DNA of 64,000 bases, taken from positions 434,001-498,000 of the forward strand of contig NZ_SHKN01000002.1 in the NCBI RefSeq assembly GCF_004217115.1, in the 5' to 3' direction. Within the stretch, counting starts at the first letter, position 1. Each line of letters opens with the position of its first letter. The notes below the pieces were generated by a model, which was given only the letters and a program-made list of their open reading frames with translations, had not been told where the DNA came from and made no database searches. The position numbers and the translations under genes are program-made. Positions 18,088 through 27,331 of this stretch are shown piece by piece. The DNA comes from Ancylomarina subtilis. GTDB lineage: Bacteria > Bacteroidota > Bacteroidia > Bacteroidales > Marinifilaceae.

Positions 18088-18720
18088 ATGATAACAACAG
18101 GGCCGACTTATGAAAAAATCGACCCTGTTCGTTTCATTGGTAATTTTTCTTCTGGTAAAATGGGTTTTTCAATTGCTGAAAAACTAGCAGATGAAGGCGC
18201 TTTGGTAACTCTTATTTCAGGCCCCTCTGCATGTCAAACAACCCATCCCAATATACATCGAATAGATGTTGTTTCTGCAAAAGAAATGTATGAGGCTTCT
18301 ATAGAACACTTCCCTAATTGTGATGGAGCTATAATGACGGCAGCTGTTGCCGATTTCACACCTTTGAATCCTGTTGATGCCAAGGTTAAACGTGAAAAAT
18401 CGAATTATACAATCGAATTAACACCAACAAAAGACATCGCAGCTTCGCTCGGAAAAATTAAATCAGAAAAGCAATTTTTAGTTGGTTTTGCGCTTGAGAC
18501 AAATGACGAGGAGCAAAATGCGCAGTTAAAATTGGAAAAGAAGAATTTGGATTTAATTGTTCTTAATTCGTTAAATGATTCAGGAGCCGGATTTCAGCAC
18601 GATACGAATAAAATCACTATTTTTTCTCGCAGTGGACAAGCGAAGGTATTCGACTTGAAAACCAAGAAAGAAGTTGCGGCGGATATCGTTGATGCCTTAA
18701 TTCTAAATCAAAATTTTTAG
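18088..18720 (+). CDS. coaB: Phosphopantothenate--cysteine ligase half of CoaBC
   Basis: 210 residues from ATG 18088. It joins cysteine to 4'-phosphopantothenate using a nucleotide. TTGPTYEKIDPVRFIGN and NFSSGKMG form the nucleotide-binding start, AAVADFTP holds the central Asn/Asp-type region, and KREKSNYTIELTPTKDI carries the conserved Lys residues. The same frame extends upstream to 18055 with linker-like sequence before the ATG, indicating that the protein was once, or still is, made as a CoaC-CoaB fusion. Alone it could act as a separate ligase starting at this ATG. Confidence 0.9.
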   Translation: MITTGPTYEKIDPVRFIGNFSSGKMGFSIAEKLADEGALVTLISGPSACQTTHPNIHRIDVVSAKEMYEASIEHFPNCDGAIMTAAVADFTPLNPVDAKVKREKSNYTIELTPTKDIAASLGKIKSEKQFLVGFALETNDEEQNAQLKLEKKNLDLIVLNSLNDSGAGFQHDTNKITIFSRSGQAKVFDLKTKKEVAADIVDALILNQNF

Positions 18721-18841
18721 CGTTTTATCTGGTTTTGATTCATCCTTAAAACAATAATTGAATCTTTCATTAGTTTGGTTTATAAGACTTGACTGCTCAT
18801 TTTTTTGATTAACTTTAGTCTTAATTTTTGAAAAATTCTAT

Positions 18842-19735
18842 ATGCGCAAATTACTTTTTATACTTCTCGTTTTATTTTCAGCCATAAATGCAAATTCGCA
18901 AGAATTACGATGTAATATTCAGGTTGTGAGCCAGCAAATTCAAGGAACCAATAAGCAGGTTTTTCAAACCATGCAGACAGCTATCTATGAATTTGTAAAC
19001 ACTAGAAATTGGACCGATCATATTTACGATCAGGATGAGAAAATAGAGTGTAATATTCTGATAAATCTTACAGACCAGATATCTTCTGATGAATTTAAAG
19101 GAACCATGCAGATTCAGGCACGTCGACCTGTTTTTAATTCGTCATACAACACGGTACTATTAAATTTTAAAGACAATGATATTCATTTTAAATATGCCGA
19201 ATATCAAGCTTTGGAATATAACGAGACGACAACACCCAGTAGTTTGACAGCGCTTTTGGCTTTTTATGCCAATATCATTATCGGACTCGATTACGATTCC
19301 TTTTCATTAGAAGGTGGAACGCCTTATTTTACAAGAGCTGAGTCTATCGTGAACAAGATGCAGAATGCAAAATATCCTGGATGGAAATCTTTCGAAAGTA
19401 AGAGTAATAGGTATTGGTTGATTGAAAATATTCTGAACAATTCTTATCGTCCTGTGCGTGAATGTATTTATCGCTATCATCGTTTGGGTTTGGATAGGAT
19501 GGCGGATAAATTAACTGAGGGACGTTCTGAGATCGCTGAATCCTTGCGTCTTTTACAAAAAGCTCACCGAGCAAAACCCGGTTCGTTTATTCTTCAGATA
19601 TTTTTTGATGCAAAGGCTGATGAACTGGTTAAGATTTTTGCAGAATCGTTTAATGATGAGAAAAAAAGAGCTTACAATATCTTATCCGATATTGATCCGG
19701 CCAATTTGACCAAGTATAAAAAGATACTCAAGTAA
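18842..19735 (+). CDS. porD: DUF4835 / PorD-like type IX secretion protein
   Basis: 297 residues with a cleavable signal peptide (LLFILLVLFSAINANS). The sequence QELRCNIQVVSQQIQG at the mature start, ALLAFYANIIIGLDYDSFS in the middle and a helical C-terminal half fit the DUF4835 family, whose P. gingivalis member PorD is linked to T9SS function. It is periplasmic by prediction. It sits between coaB and recN, an order I recall in other Bacteroidetes. The T9SS role is by family; the sequence shows no catalytic motif. Confidence 0.82.
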   Translation: MRKLLFILLVLFSAINANSQELRCNIQVVSQQIQGTNKQVFQTMQTAIYEFVNTRNWTDHIYDQDEKIECNILINLTDQISSDEFKGTMQIQARRPVFNSSYNTVLLNFKDNDIHFKYAEYQALEYNETTTPSSLTALLAFYANIIIGLDYDSFSLEGGTPYFTRAESIVNKMQNAKYPGWKSFESKSNRYWLIENILNNSYRPVRECIYRYHRLGLDRMADKLTEGRSEIAESLRLLQKAHRAKPGSFILQIFFDAKADELVKIFAESFNDEKKRAYNILSDIDPANLTKYKKILK

Positions 19736-19788
19736 GTCAATAGAATTGTTATCTGTCAATATTTTAAATTTATATTTTTTGTTACAAT

Positions 19789-21444
19789 ATGCTTCAATCC
19801 TTAGCTATACAGAATTATACGTTGATCAATCAGATCGAGATTGATTTTAAAAATGGATTTTCTATCATAACAGGAGAGACAGGATCGGGGAAATCTATTT
19901 TGTTGGGAGCCTTGGGTTTGGTTTTAGGTCAGCGACCAGAAACCAATATCCTTAAAGATAAAGATAGAAAGTGCATTATTGAAGCGAGCTTTAATATCTC
20001 AAAATATCAACTTCAAAAGTTTTTTGCGGATACCGAAATGGAGTATGAGGAGGAAACAATTTTACGACGTGAAATTCTTCCCAATGGAAAAACGCGTGGT
20101 TTTGTCAACGATTCACCAGTTAGTCTGAAGGTGTTAAAGGAATTGGGACTTAAGTTGATTGATATTCATTCTCAGAATCAAAATTTGTCTTTGGGCGACC
20201 CAGAATATCAAATGGGGATTGTTGACACTTACGCACAACATTTCTCTTTGTTGAATGATTACCAAATTCAGTTTGAAGCTTACCAAAAAATTAAGAAAGA
20301 ACTTCGTAATCAGGAGGAACTTGCCCGAAAAGAAAAATCGGATTTAGATTATTATCAGTTTCAATTGCAGCAATTGCTTGATGCGAATTTGGTTGAAGGC
20401 GAACAGATCGAGATGGAGTCTGAACTTGAAACGCTTAATCACGCTGAAGAGATTAAAACGAATCTGTTTAAAGCTTCAAATTTGCTTAGCGAAGGGGATG
20501 TTGCGATTATTTCACTTTTGAAAGAAGCTCGTACTGCAATAGGGCAAGTGCAATCGGTATTTCCTGAGGGCGATGAGTTTTATGAACGTTTTGAAAGCTC
20601 GTGTATCGAGTTACAAGATCTGGCTTCCGAACTCGAAAGAAGTTATGAGGCAATGGAATTTGATCCTTCCCGAATTTCTTTTCTGACTGAAAAATTGGAT
20701 GCTATTTACAGCCTACAACAAAAACATCGGGTAGAATCTGTTGAAGAATTGATTAAGATACGAGAGGATCTGGATGAAAAGGTATTGAAGATATCTTCGA
20801 GTGATGATTTAATTGAAGAGTTAAAAGCCAAGTTAAAAGCTCAAAATCTAAAACTTGATAAGGCAGCAGATAAACTGAGTAAAAGTAGAAAGGCTGTTAT
20901 TCCTGTTATTGAAAAAGCGTTGGAGTCTCAGTTGATTCAATTGGGTATGCCTCACGCTAAAATTAAGTTCGAACAAAGTATTACTGAAGAATATCAGTAT
21001 TTAGGAAGGGATTTCATTAGAATTCTTTTTTCTGCTAACAAGAATGGACAGCTTGAGGAAATATCAAAGGTTGCTTCTGGTGGGGAGATGTCTCGATTGA
21101 TGTTGAGTATTAAGTCTTTGATATCAGCATCTACAGCTTTACCATCTATTGTTTTTGATGAAATTGACACGGGAGTTTCCGGAGAAATAGCTGATAAAAT
21201 GGGTGTTGTTATGCGTGAAATGGCTGAAAATATTCAGGTGATAAGTATTACGCATTTACCTCAGATTGCCAGTAAAGGAAATTATCATTATAAAGTTTAT
21301 AAGGCCGATGATGAGCTTGAAACTTATTCAAATATAGTTCTTTTAGACCAGGAGAGTCGTATAGAAGAATTGGCAAAGATGTTGAGTGGTGCGGACATGA
21401 CTCAGGCAGCCATGGAAAACGCTAAGGTATTGCTGGAGAGATAG
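19789..21444 (+). CDS. recN: DNA repair protein RecN
   Basis: 551 residues, normal for this SMC-like ATPase of double-strand break repair. Walker A is GETGSGKS near residue 30; the middle is a long heptad-rich coiled coil (KKELRNQEELARKEKSDLD onward); the C-terminal head has the signature KVASGGEMSRLML and Walker B SIVFDEIDTGVSGEIA, followed by the switch His in ITHLPQIAS. Start 19789 places the ATG on the conserved first strand (MLQSLAIQNYTLI). It is followed by fabI after a 118-base gap. Confidence 0.96.
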   Translation: MLQSLAIQNYTLINQIEIDFKNGFSIITGETGSGKSILLGALGLVLGQRPETNILKDKDRKCIIEASFNISKYQLQKFFADTEMEYEEETILRREILPNGKTRGFVNDSPVSLKVLKELGLKLIDIHSQNQNLSLGDPEYQMGIVDTYAQHFSLLNDYQIQFEAYQKIKKELRNQEELARKEKSDLDYYQFQLQQLLDANLVEGEQIEMESELETLNHAEEIKTNLFKASNLLSEGDVAIISLLKEARTAIGQVQSVFPEGDEFYERFESSCIELQDLASELERSYEAMEFDPSRISFLTEKLDAIYSLQQKHRVESVEELIKIREDLDEKVLKISSSDDLIEELKAKLKAQNLKLDKAADKLSKSRKAVIPVIEKALESQLIQLGMPHAKIKFEQSITEEYQYLGRDFIRILFSANKNGQLEEISKVASGGEMSRLMLSIKSLISASTALPSIVFDEIDTGVSGEIADKMGVVMREMAENIQVISITHLPQIASKGNYHYKVYKADDELETYSNIVLLDQESRIEELAKMLSGADMTQAAMENAKVLLER

Positions 21445-21562
21445 ATGTTGTGTGGAGGTGATGATTAAAGAATTTATTCAGTCTTAATTAATAGTCCTTT
21501 TTTGATTTAATCTAAATAATATTGGTTAAATTTGTAGCTGATAAAATTGAAAACTTCAAATT

Positions 21563-22402
21563 ATGTCTTACAATTTATTAAAAGGAAAAAAAGGAATCAT
21601 TTTTGGTGCCTTGAACGAAATGTCAATTGCATGGAAAGTTGCAGAATTGGCTGTTGAAGAAGGTGCTGAGATTGTTTTAACCAATACACCCGTTTCCATT
21701 CGTATGGGAACTATTGATGAGTTAGCAAAAAAATGTAATGCACATGTTATTGCTGCTGATGCTACAAATCCTGATGATTTAGAGGAATTGTATAAGAAAT
21801 CGATGGAACTTTTAGGAGGACCAGTTGATTTTATTCTGCATTCTATTGGGATGTCACCTAATGTTCGTAAGGGAAATTCTTATGATGAACTCAATTACGA
21901 ATATCTTAAGAAAACACTTGATGTTTCTGCGATTTCTTTCCACAAAGTGATTCAGAAAGCCAAAGAAATGGATGTTGTTGCAGAATGGGGTTCTATTGTT
22001 GCCTTAACTTATGCTGCAGCACAAAGAACGATGTATGAGTACAATGATATGGCTGATGCAAAAGCCATGTTGGAATCTATTGCACGTAGTTTTGGTTATA
22101 TCTACGGTCGTGAAAAGCGAGTTAGAGTGAATACTATTTCTCAATCACCAACGATGACAACTGCCGGTAGTGGAGTTAAAGGCTTTGATAAGTTAATTGA
22201 CTTTTCAGAACGTATGTCTCCTCTGGGAAATGCAGATGCTCAGGAATGTGCAAATTATTGTATTACTTTATTCTCAGACTTAACACGAAAAGTGACCATG
22301 CAGAATTTATTCCACGACGGAGGATTCTCAAACATGGGTATGAGTTATAGAGCAATGCAACAGTACAATAAAAGTTTCGACGAGAAGTGTGACTGTAAGT
22401 AG
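21563..22402 (+). CDS. fabI: Enoyl-[acyl-carrier-protein] reductase
   Basis: 279 residues. This short-chain dehydrogenase reduces enoyl-ACP in the last step of fatty-acid elongation. The N-terminus KGKKGIIFGALNEMSIAW is the FabI-type nucleotide-binding loop (N-x-x-S-I-A), and the catalytic Tyr-x6-Lys is in YNDMADAK. The C-terminus is slightly longer than in E. coli and ends CDCK. A terminator follows. NADH versus NADPH preference cannot be read with confidence. Confidence 0.94.
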   Translation: MSYNLLKGKKGIIFGALNEMSIAWKVAELAVEEGAEIVLTNTPVSIRMGTIDELAKKCNAHVIAADATNPDDLEELYKKSMELLGGPVDFILHSIGMSPNVRKGNSYDELNYEYLKKTLDVSAISFHKVIQKAKEMDVVAEWGSIVALTYAAAQRTMYEYNDMADAKAMLESIARSFGYIYGREKRVRVNTISQSPTMTTAGSGVKGFDKLIDFSERMSPLGNADAQECANYCITLFSDLTRKVTMQNLFHDGGFSNMGMSYRAMQQYNKSFDEKCDCK

Positions 22403-22425
22403 ACCATTGGTTTATAAGAAATTTG

Positions 22426-22457
22426 AAAAGCTTCCTTTTTAGGAAGCTTTTTTTTAT
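22426..22457 (+). terminator. Terminator of fabI
   Basis: AAAAGCTTCC pairs with GGAAGCTTTT around TTTTTA, followed by a T-run, 24 bases after the stop. Confidence 0.85.
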
Positions 22458-22582
22458 ACCTGAAATTCGACTTTTGTGTGGCAAAGCTTGATTTTTATCC
22501 GTGAGTATTGATATCTTTTTCTACTGTAAAATCAAGCCTGTGTATTCCTAGTCTAAAATTTTTATAATCATCTTAGAAATTG

Positions 22583-22590
22583 TACATTTG
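22583..22590 (+). promoter_or_regulatory. Possible -7 element for the cysCDN operon
   Basis: TACATTTG matches TAnnTTTG about 113 bases upstream of cysC. No clear -33 box. The leader between it and cysC shows no riboswitch I can identify. Confidence 0.4.
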
Positions 22591-22703
22591 TGTCTGATTT
22601 TTTTGAAGGATCAGGCTTTATAATGGGTTAGGAATCTTTCATTATTGACGAATAGCGTTTTCTGAATCAGATACAACTGATTGTATTTATATAAAATGGA
22701 TTA

Positions 22704-23318
22704 ATGAGTACAAAAGCAACTAATATTCACCCCGTTTTCGACCGAATTATTGGTCGGGATGAGAAGGAGCAATTCTTAAATCAAAAGGCACGTGTGATTT
22801 GGATGACCGGGCTTTCCGGATCAGGAAAAACGACTATTGCTATTGGATTGGAAAAAGAGCTTCAGAAAAGAGGTTTTCTTACTCAGATTCTTGATGGAGA
22901 CAATATTCGTACAGGCATAAATAAAAATCTGGGATTTTCTGAGGAAGATAGAACGGAAAATATTCGTCGTATTGCAGAGGTTTCTAAATTGTTTGTGAAT
23001 TGTGGCATCATCACAATTAATTGCTTTGTAAGCCCAACTCTTGAAATCAGAAAACAAGCAAAGGAAATTATTGGAGAAGATGACTTTAGAGAAATCTACA
23101 TCAATGCCTCGTATCAAGAGTGTGAGAAAAGGGATGTAAAAGGTTTGTATAAAAAAGCTCGTAATGGTGAAATTAAAAACTTCACAGGTTTGGATGCACC
23201 TTTTGAAGCCCCTGAAAATGCATTTTTGGAAATTAAAACAACAGATTTGTCTATTGAAGAGTCTGTTCGTTATTTGGTTGATGCCATTATATCAGATATA
23301 AGCCAGACTGGTAGTTAA
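22704..23318 (+). CDS. cysC: Adenylylsulfate kinase
   Basis: 204 residues. It phosphorylates APS to PAPS. Walker A is GLSGSGKTT at residues 36-44; DGDNIRTGIN is the APS-site DGD motif; NCFVSPTLEIRK holds the phosphorylation-site Ser region; the lid contains KGLYKKAR and FTGLDAPFE. It is first in a cysC-cysD-cysN cluster for sulfate activation. No sulfite or PAPS reductase gene follows in the window, so the PAPS may serve sulfation as well as assimilation. Confidence 0.95.
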   Translation: MSTKATNIHPVFDRIIGRDEKEQFLNQKARVIWMTGLSGSGKTTIAIGLEKELQKRGFLTQILDGDNIRTGINKNLGFSEEDRTENIRRIAEVSKLFVNCGIITINCFVSPTLEIRKQAKEIIGEDDFREIYINASYQECEKRDVKGLYKKARNGEIKNFTGLDAPFEAPENAFLEIKTTDLSIEESVRYLVDAIISDISQTGS

Positions 23319-23393
23319 TTAGAAATATAAAAATATACAATACTGGAGATCGATTTCGATCACAGAATAGAAGAGTAAATAAAATTTTTTCGA

Positions 23394-24299
23394 ATGAATG
23401 AATACAATATAAATCACTTAAGAGAACTGGAGGCTGAATCGATTTATGTGATTCGTGAAGTTGCAGCTCAATTCGAGAATCCCGTGATGTTATTTTCGGG
23501 AGGAAAGGATTCTATCATCATGTTTCATTTAGCGCGTAAAGCTTTTGCTCCGGCAAAAGTGCCTTTTGCTTTAATGCATGTTGATACAGGCCACAATTTC
23601 CCTGAAACGATTGAATTTCGTGATGAGTTAATGGAGGAAACAGGTACACGAATTATTGTTCGATATGTGCAAGATTCTATTGATCAGGGACGTGCAATGG
23701 AAGAGTCTGGCTATAATGCAAGTCGAAATAAATTACAAACAGTCACCTTGCTTGATGGTCTTGAAGAATTAAATGTGGATTGTGCAATGGGGGGCGGTCG
23801 TCGTGACGAAGAGAAAGCTCGTGCAAAAGAGCGTTTCTTCTCTCATCGTGATGAGTTTGGTCAGTGGGATCCTAAAAATCAGAGACCAGAGCTTTGGAAC
23901 CTATTCAATGGCAAAAAGAATATGGGTGAGCACTTCAGAGTTTTCCCTATTTCGAATTGGACTGAGATGGATGTATGGCAATACATTTATTTAGAAAATA
24001 TCAAGATTCCTAATTTGTATTTCTCTCACGAACGTGAAGTTTTCCAGCGTAATGGAACTCTGTTGGCAAAGTCTGATTGTATTCCTATGCGCGACACTGA
24101 GATCGTTGAAAAGCGTATCGTACGTTTCAGAACCATTGGTGATGCAACCTGTACTGGTGCTGTGGAGTCACAAGCGAATTGCCTTGAAGATATTATCGAG
24201 GAGGTTGCTGCAACAAGAACAACAGAGCGTGGAACACGTGCTGATGACAAACGTTCTGAAGCCGCTATGGAAGATCGTAAAAAAGAAGGGTACTTTTAA
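23394..24299 (+). CDS. cysD: Sulfate adenylyltransferase small subunit
   Basis: 301 residues, typical for CysD. The PP-loop ATP pyrophosphatase motif is LFSGGKDSIIM, and the family blocks GGGRRDEEKARAKER and PISNWTEMDVWQYI follow. It forms APS from ATP and sulfate, driven by the GTPase CysN encoded downstream. The gap to cysC is 75 bases and to cysN 106 bases. Confidence 0.96.
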   Translation: MNEYNINHLRELEAESIYVIREVAAQFENPVMLFSGGKDSIIMFHLARKAFAPAKVPFALMHVDTGHNFPETIEFRDELMEETGTRIIVRYVQDSIDQGRAMEESGYNASRNKLQTVTLLDGLEELNVDCAMGGGRRDEEKARAKERFFSHRDEFGQWDPKNQRPELWNLFNGKKNMGEHFRVFPISNWTEMDVWQYIYLENIKIPNLYFSHEREVFQRNGTLLAKSDCIPMRDTEIVEKRIVRFRTIGDATCTGAVESQANCLEDIIEEVAATRTTERGTRADDKRSEAAMEDRKKEGYF

Positions 24300-24405
24300 A
24301 CCACTTCAAGCTTTAAATATAAATTCAGATATAATTTTATCTGAATCAGAAGATAGATTAGAGATTCAGTTCTCGTTTATAAATCTAGAATAAAAAGAAA
24401 TAAAT

Positions 24406-25677
24406 ATGTCAGATAAAACATCAGGATATTTAGATATGGAGCTTTTACGTTTCACTACTGCTGGTAGTGTTGATGATGGTAAAAGTACCCTAATTGGTCG
24501 TTTGTTGTATGATAGTAAAGCCATTTTCGAAGATCAAATGGAGGCTATTGAAATTTCAAGCCAAAAACGTGGTGACACTGAGGTTGATCTTGCTTTATTG
24601 ACCGATGGTTTAAGAGCCGAGCGTGAGCAGGGAATTACCATTGATGTGGCCTATCGCTATTTTGCGACACCTAAACGTAAATTTATTATTGCTGACACAC
24701 CAGGTCATATTCAGTACACTCGAAATATGGTAACAGGGGCTTCTACAGCCAACTGCGCACTTATTTTGGTTGATGCTCGTAACGGTGTGATCGAACAAAC
24801 GCTTCGCCATTCATATATTGCAAATCTGCTTCAAATCCCTCACCTTATTGTTTGTATCAATAAGATGGACTTGATGAATTATTCAGAAGAGACTTACGAA
24901 AATATTAAGAACGAATATCAGAAAGTAGCTGATAAATTGAATATAAAAGATGTTCGATTTATTCCTATTTCAGCCAAATTTGGTGACAATGTGGTTGATG
25001 CTTCTGAGAATATGGATTGGTACAAGGGGGAGACTTTGTTGAATTTATTGGAAACTATTGAAATTGTTGACGATAGAAATCATGAAGATGCACGTTTCCC
25101 TGTACAATATGTGATTCGTCCTCAAAGCGATGAATATCATGATTATCGTGGTTTTGCTGGTCGTGTAGCGAGTGGTGTGTTTAAACCAGGCGATAAGGTG
25201 AAAGTTTTACCATCGGGCAAAGAAAGTACAATTAAAGCCATTGATACTATGACAGGTGAATTGGATATGGCTTTTACGCCTCAATCTGTCACCTTAAGAT
25301 TGAATGACGAAATCGATACCTCAAGAGGAGATATGATTGTATCTGCAGATAATGTTCCTGTTATGGAGCAAGAATTCGATGCAATGGTATGTTGGATGAA
25401 TGAGCGTCCGATGATGGCAGGTGGTAAATATACCATTAAGCATACCTCAAATGAAACGCGTTGTATGGTTCGTAGTGTAAATTTCAAAGTTGATATTAAT
25501 ACTTTGGAAGAAATGACGGATGATAAAGCAATTGGTTTAAATGATATTGCGTGTTTAAAACTTAAGACAGCTAAGCCGTTGTTTTTTGATTCGTATAAGA
25601 AAAACCGCAACACGGGAAGTTTCATTTTAATTGATGAAGGAACTAACGAGACAGTTGCAGCTGGAATGATTAGATAG
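24406..25677 (+). CDS. cysN: Sulfate adenylyltransferase large subunit (GTPase)
   Basis: 423 residues, an EF-Tu-like GTPase. G1 is GSVDDGKSTL, the switch region GITIDVAYRYF, G3 DTPGHIQYTRNM and G4 NKMD. Two beta-barrel domains follow. It lacks the C-terminal APS-kinase fusion seen in some proteobacteria, matching the separate cysC here. It couples GTP hydrolysis to APS formation. A strong terminator closes the operon. Confidence 0.96.
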   Translation: MSDKTSGYLDMELLRFTTAGSVDDGKSTLIGRLLYDSKAIFEDQMEAIEISSQKRGDTEVDLALLTDGLRAEREQGITIDVAYRYFATPKRKFIIADTPGHIQYTRNMVTGASTANCALILVDARNGVIEQTLRHSYIANLLQIPHLIVCINKMDLMNYSEETYENIKNEYQKVADKLNIKDVRFIPISAKFGDNVVDASENMDWYKGETLLNLLETIEIVDDRNHEDARFPVQYVIRPQSDEYHDYRGFAGRVASGVFKPGDKVKVLPSGKESTIKAIDTMTGELDMAFTPQSVTLRLNDEIDTSRGDMIVSADNVPVMEQEFDAMVCWMNERPMMAGGKYTIKHTSNETRCMVRSVNFKVDINTLEEMTDDKAIGLNDIACLKLKTAKPLFFDSYKKNRNTGSFILIDEGTNETVAAGMIR

Positions 25678-25718
25678 TTTATTAGAAATTTATTTTAGAC
25701 TATACACTATATAGAATA

Positions 25719-25747
25719 AAAAAAGCTCCCATTGGGAGCTTTTTTTG
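25719..25747 (+). terminator. Terminator of cysCDN (probably bidirectional)
   Basis: AAAAAAGCTCCC pairs with GGGAGCTTTTTT around ATT. It lies between the convergent cysN and FadL-type genes. Confidence 0.88.
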
Positions 25748-25775
25748 TTGGGGTCAAATCCTGTTTGATTACCGA

Positions 25776-27272
25776 TTAAAATTTGAATCCAAAAGTTAAT
25801 CTAACCTGATGATTTTCATCTTCGAGGTTTACTCTTTCTGAAGAGATTAGATTCCCATCTAAATCTTGAGAGCTGTAGTATAAATATGCTTCATCTTTAT
25901 TTGAGTAACTATAAGCAGCATCGAAAAAGAAATTTCCCTGACGAATACCAAAACCAGCAGAATAAACATTGTAGGATTCGTCGACAGCACTAGACTTGTA
26001 AGGATTTCCATAGTTTGCAAATCCACCTCTTAAGCTAAATGCTGATGAAACTCGGTATTCTAAACCAGCTCTTAAGTTTCCTACACTCTCGTAAGATGAT
26101 TTAATGATATCGTTTGCTTCTGGAAATTCGGTAGTTCCATTGAAATCAAAATCATCCTCACCATCCGAGAATTTAGCGTTTGAATAATCGATAAACTCGT
26201 AGTCCAGACTGATAAGGGCTTTCTTGGATAATACAACTGCACCACTTAAAGTAAATTTCATGGGCGTGCGGTATTTGTAGGTGTAGCTTGATAGTCGAGT
26301 TCTGTCACGATAGTTCGAATAACCATCAAGATCTTCAGTTTTAAAATGAGATGCTATTTCATTTTGGAACTCATCTTCCATTGAGAAGAAGGTTGGTGTA
26401 TGAAGCGAAGCACCTAATCGGATGTTTTGATTGGGTTTGTAAATAAGACCTAATTTAAGATTAGCACCAACACCAGTTGTTTTTACATATTCTTCAAGAT
26501 AGTAATCGTTTAAATCTGATGCACTACTGCTTAAAGTACTTTCAGTAAAACGAGCAGTTGATTTGTAATTGATACTTTGAATACCAAGAGTAGCTCCCAG
26601 ATAAAGCTTGTGAGCATAGTTGGCTCCTAAAGCAATGTTGAATTCACCCATATGTCCTCTTTCTTCTATAGTTTTTCTTTGGTTCATTTTTTCACCAGGA
26701 AAGATAGGAAGATCATAGTCTAGAGGGTTTTCATCTTGTGGATTCAATAAGTAAGTTTCGTAAGCTAGTCTTTCCGTTGAGTTTAATTGGTTTTCAGTTA
26801 ATCCATCTGCATTTGCTTCAAAAACATCAAGCATGCTGCTTTCAGATGCTGAAATTTGAGAGATGGAAGACTTTCTAAAATTATTGATGCGATTGTAACC
26901 AATTCCAAAGTTGAAATTTTGCCAGCCATCTTTAGATGTTATTCTCGGTTTAAAAGTGGCTACATAACCAATATTGCTAATTCCAAAAGTGAATTTGTCA
27001 TCGTTTAAATTACCACTGGTGCTTTTTCTCATTTCCATTGTAGGCGAGAAAGTGAATTCAGAGCTTTGGTAGACAGCCAATCCGGCGGGATTGATTCCAA
27101 TGCTCGAAAAATCACCACCTAGGGCTCCAAAGGCACCTCCCATTGCTGTTGATCGTGCGGTTCCGGTATAATGCTGTTGAGAATATCGCAGAGCATCATC
27201 TGCCGTTTGGGCGTATAATATTCCAGAAAAGACTGTAAGGAATAATAATGTGATATATCTTTTCATAATCAT
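25776..27272 (-). CDS. Outer membrane OmpP1/FadL-family channel
   Basis: 498 residues with a signal peptide (ITLLFLTVFSGILYAQ). The mature N-terminus (ALRYSQQHYTGTARSTAMGGAFGALGGDFSSIGINPAGLA) is the hallmark hatch/plug region of FadL-type barrels. The rest alternates amphipathic beta strands and ends in an aromatic residue (LTFGFKF), as outer-membrane barrels do. FadL proteins take up long-chain fatty acids or other hydrophobic molecules; the substrate here is unknown. An internal ATG at 27266 is an equally good start. The gene lies 59 bases downstream of the lipoprotein at 28780. Confidence 0.85.
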   Translation of the reverse strand: MIMKRYITLLFLTVFSGILYAQTADDALRYSQQHYTGTARSTAMGGAFGALGGDFSSIGINPAGLAVYQSSEFTFSPTMEMRKSTSGNLNDDKFTFGISNIGYVATFKPRITSKDGWQNFNFGIGYNRINNFRKSSISQISASESSMLDVFEANADGLTENQLNSTERLAYETYLLNPQDENPLDYDLPIFPGEKMNQRKTIEERGHMGEFNIALGANYAHKLYLGATLGIQSINYKSTARFTESTLSSSASDLNDYYLEEYVKTTGVGANLKLGLIYKPNQNIRLGASLHTPTFFSMEDEFQNEIASHFKTEDLDGYSNYRDRTRLSSYTYKYRTPMKFTLSGAVVLSKKALISLDYEFIDYSNAKFSDGEDDFDFNGTTEFPEANDIIKSSYESVGNLRAGLEYRVSSAFSLRGGFANYGNPYKSSAVDESYNVYSAGFGIRQGNFFFDAAYSYSNKDEAYLYYSSQDLDGNLISSERVNLEDENHQVRLTFGFKF

Positions 27273-27331
27273 GCGTATTTTATAGTAGGTTAAGAAAAAT
27301 TGTAAATCAATATCCAGAATTGACTCATTAT

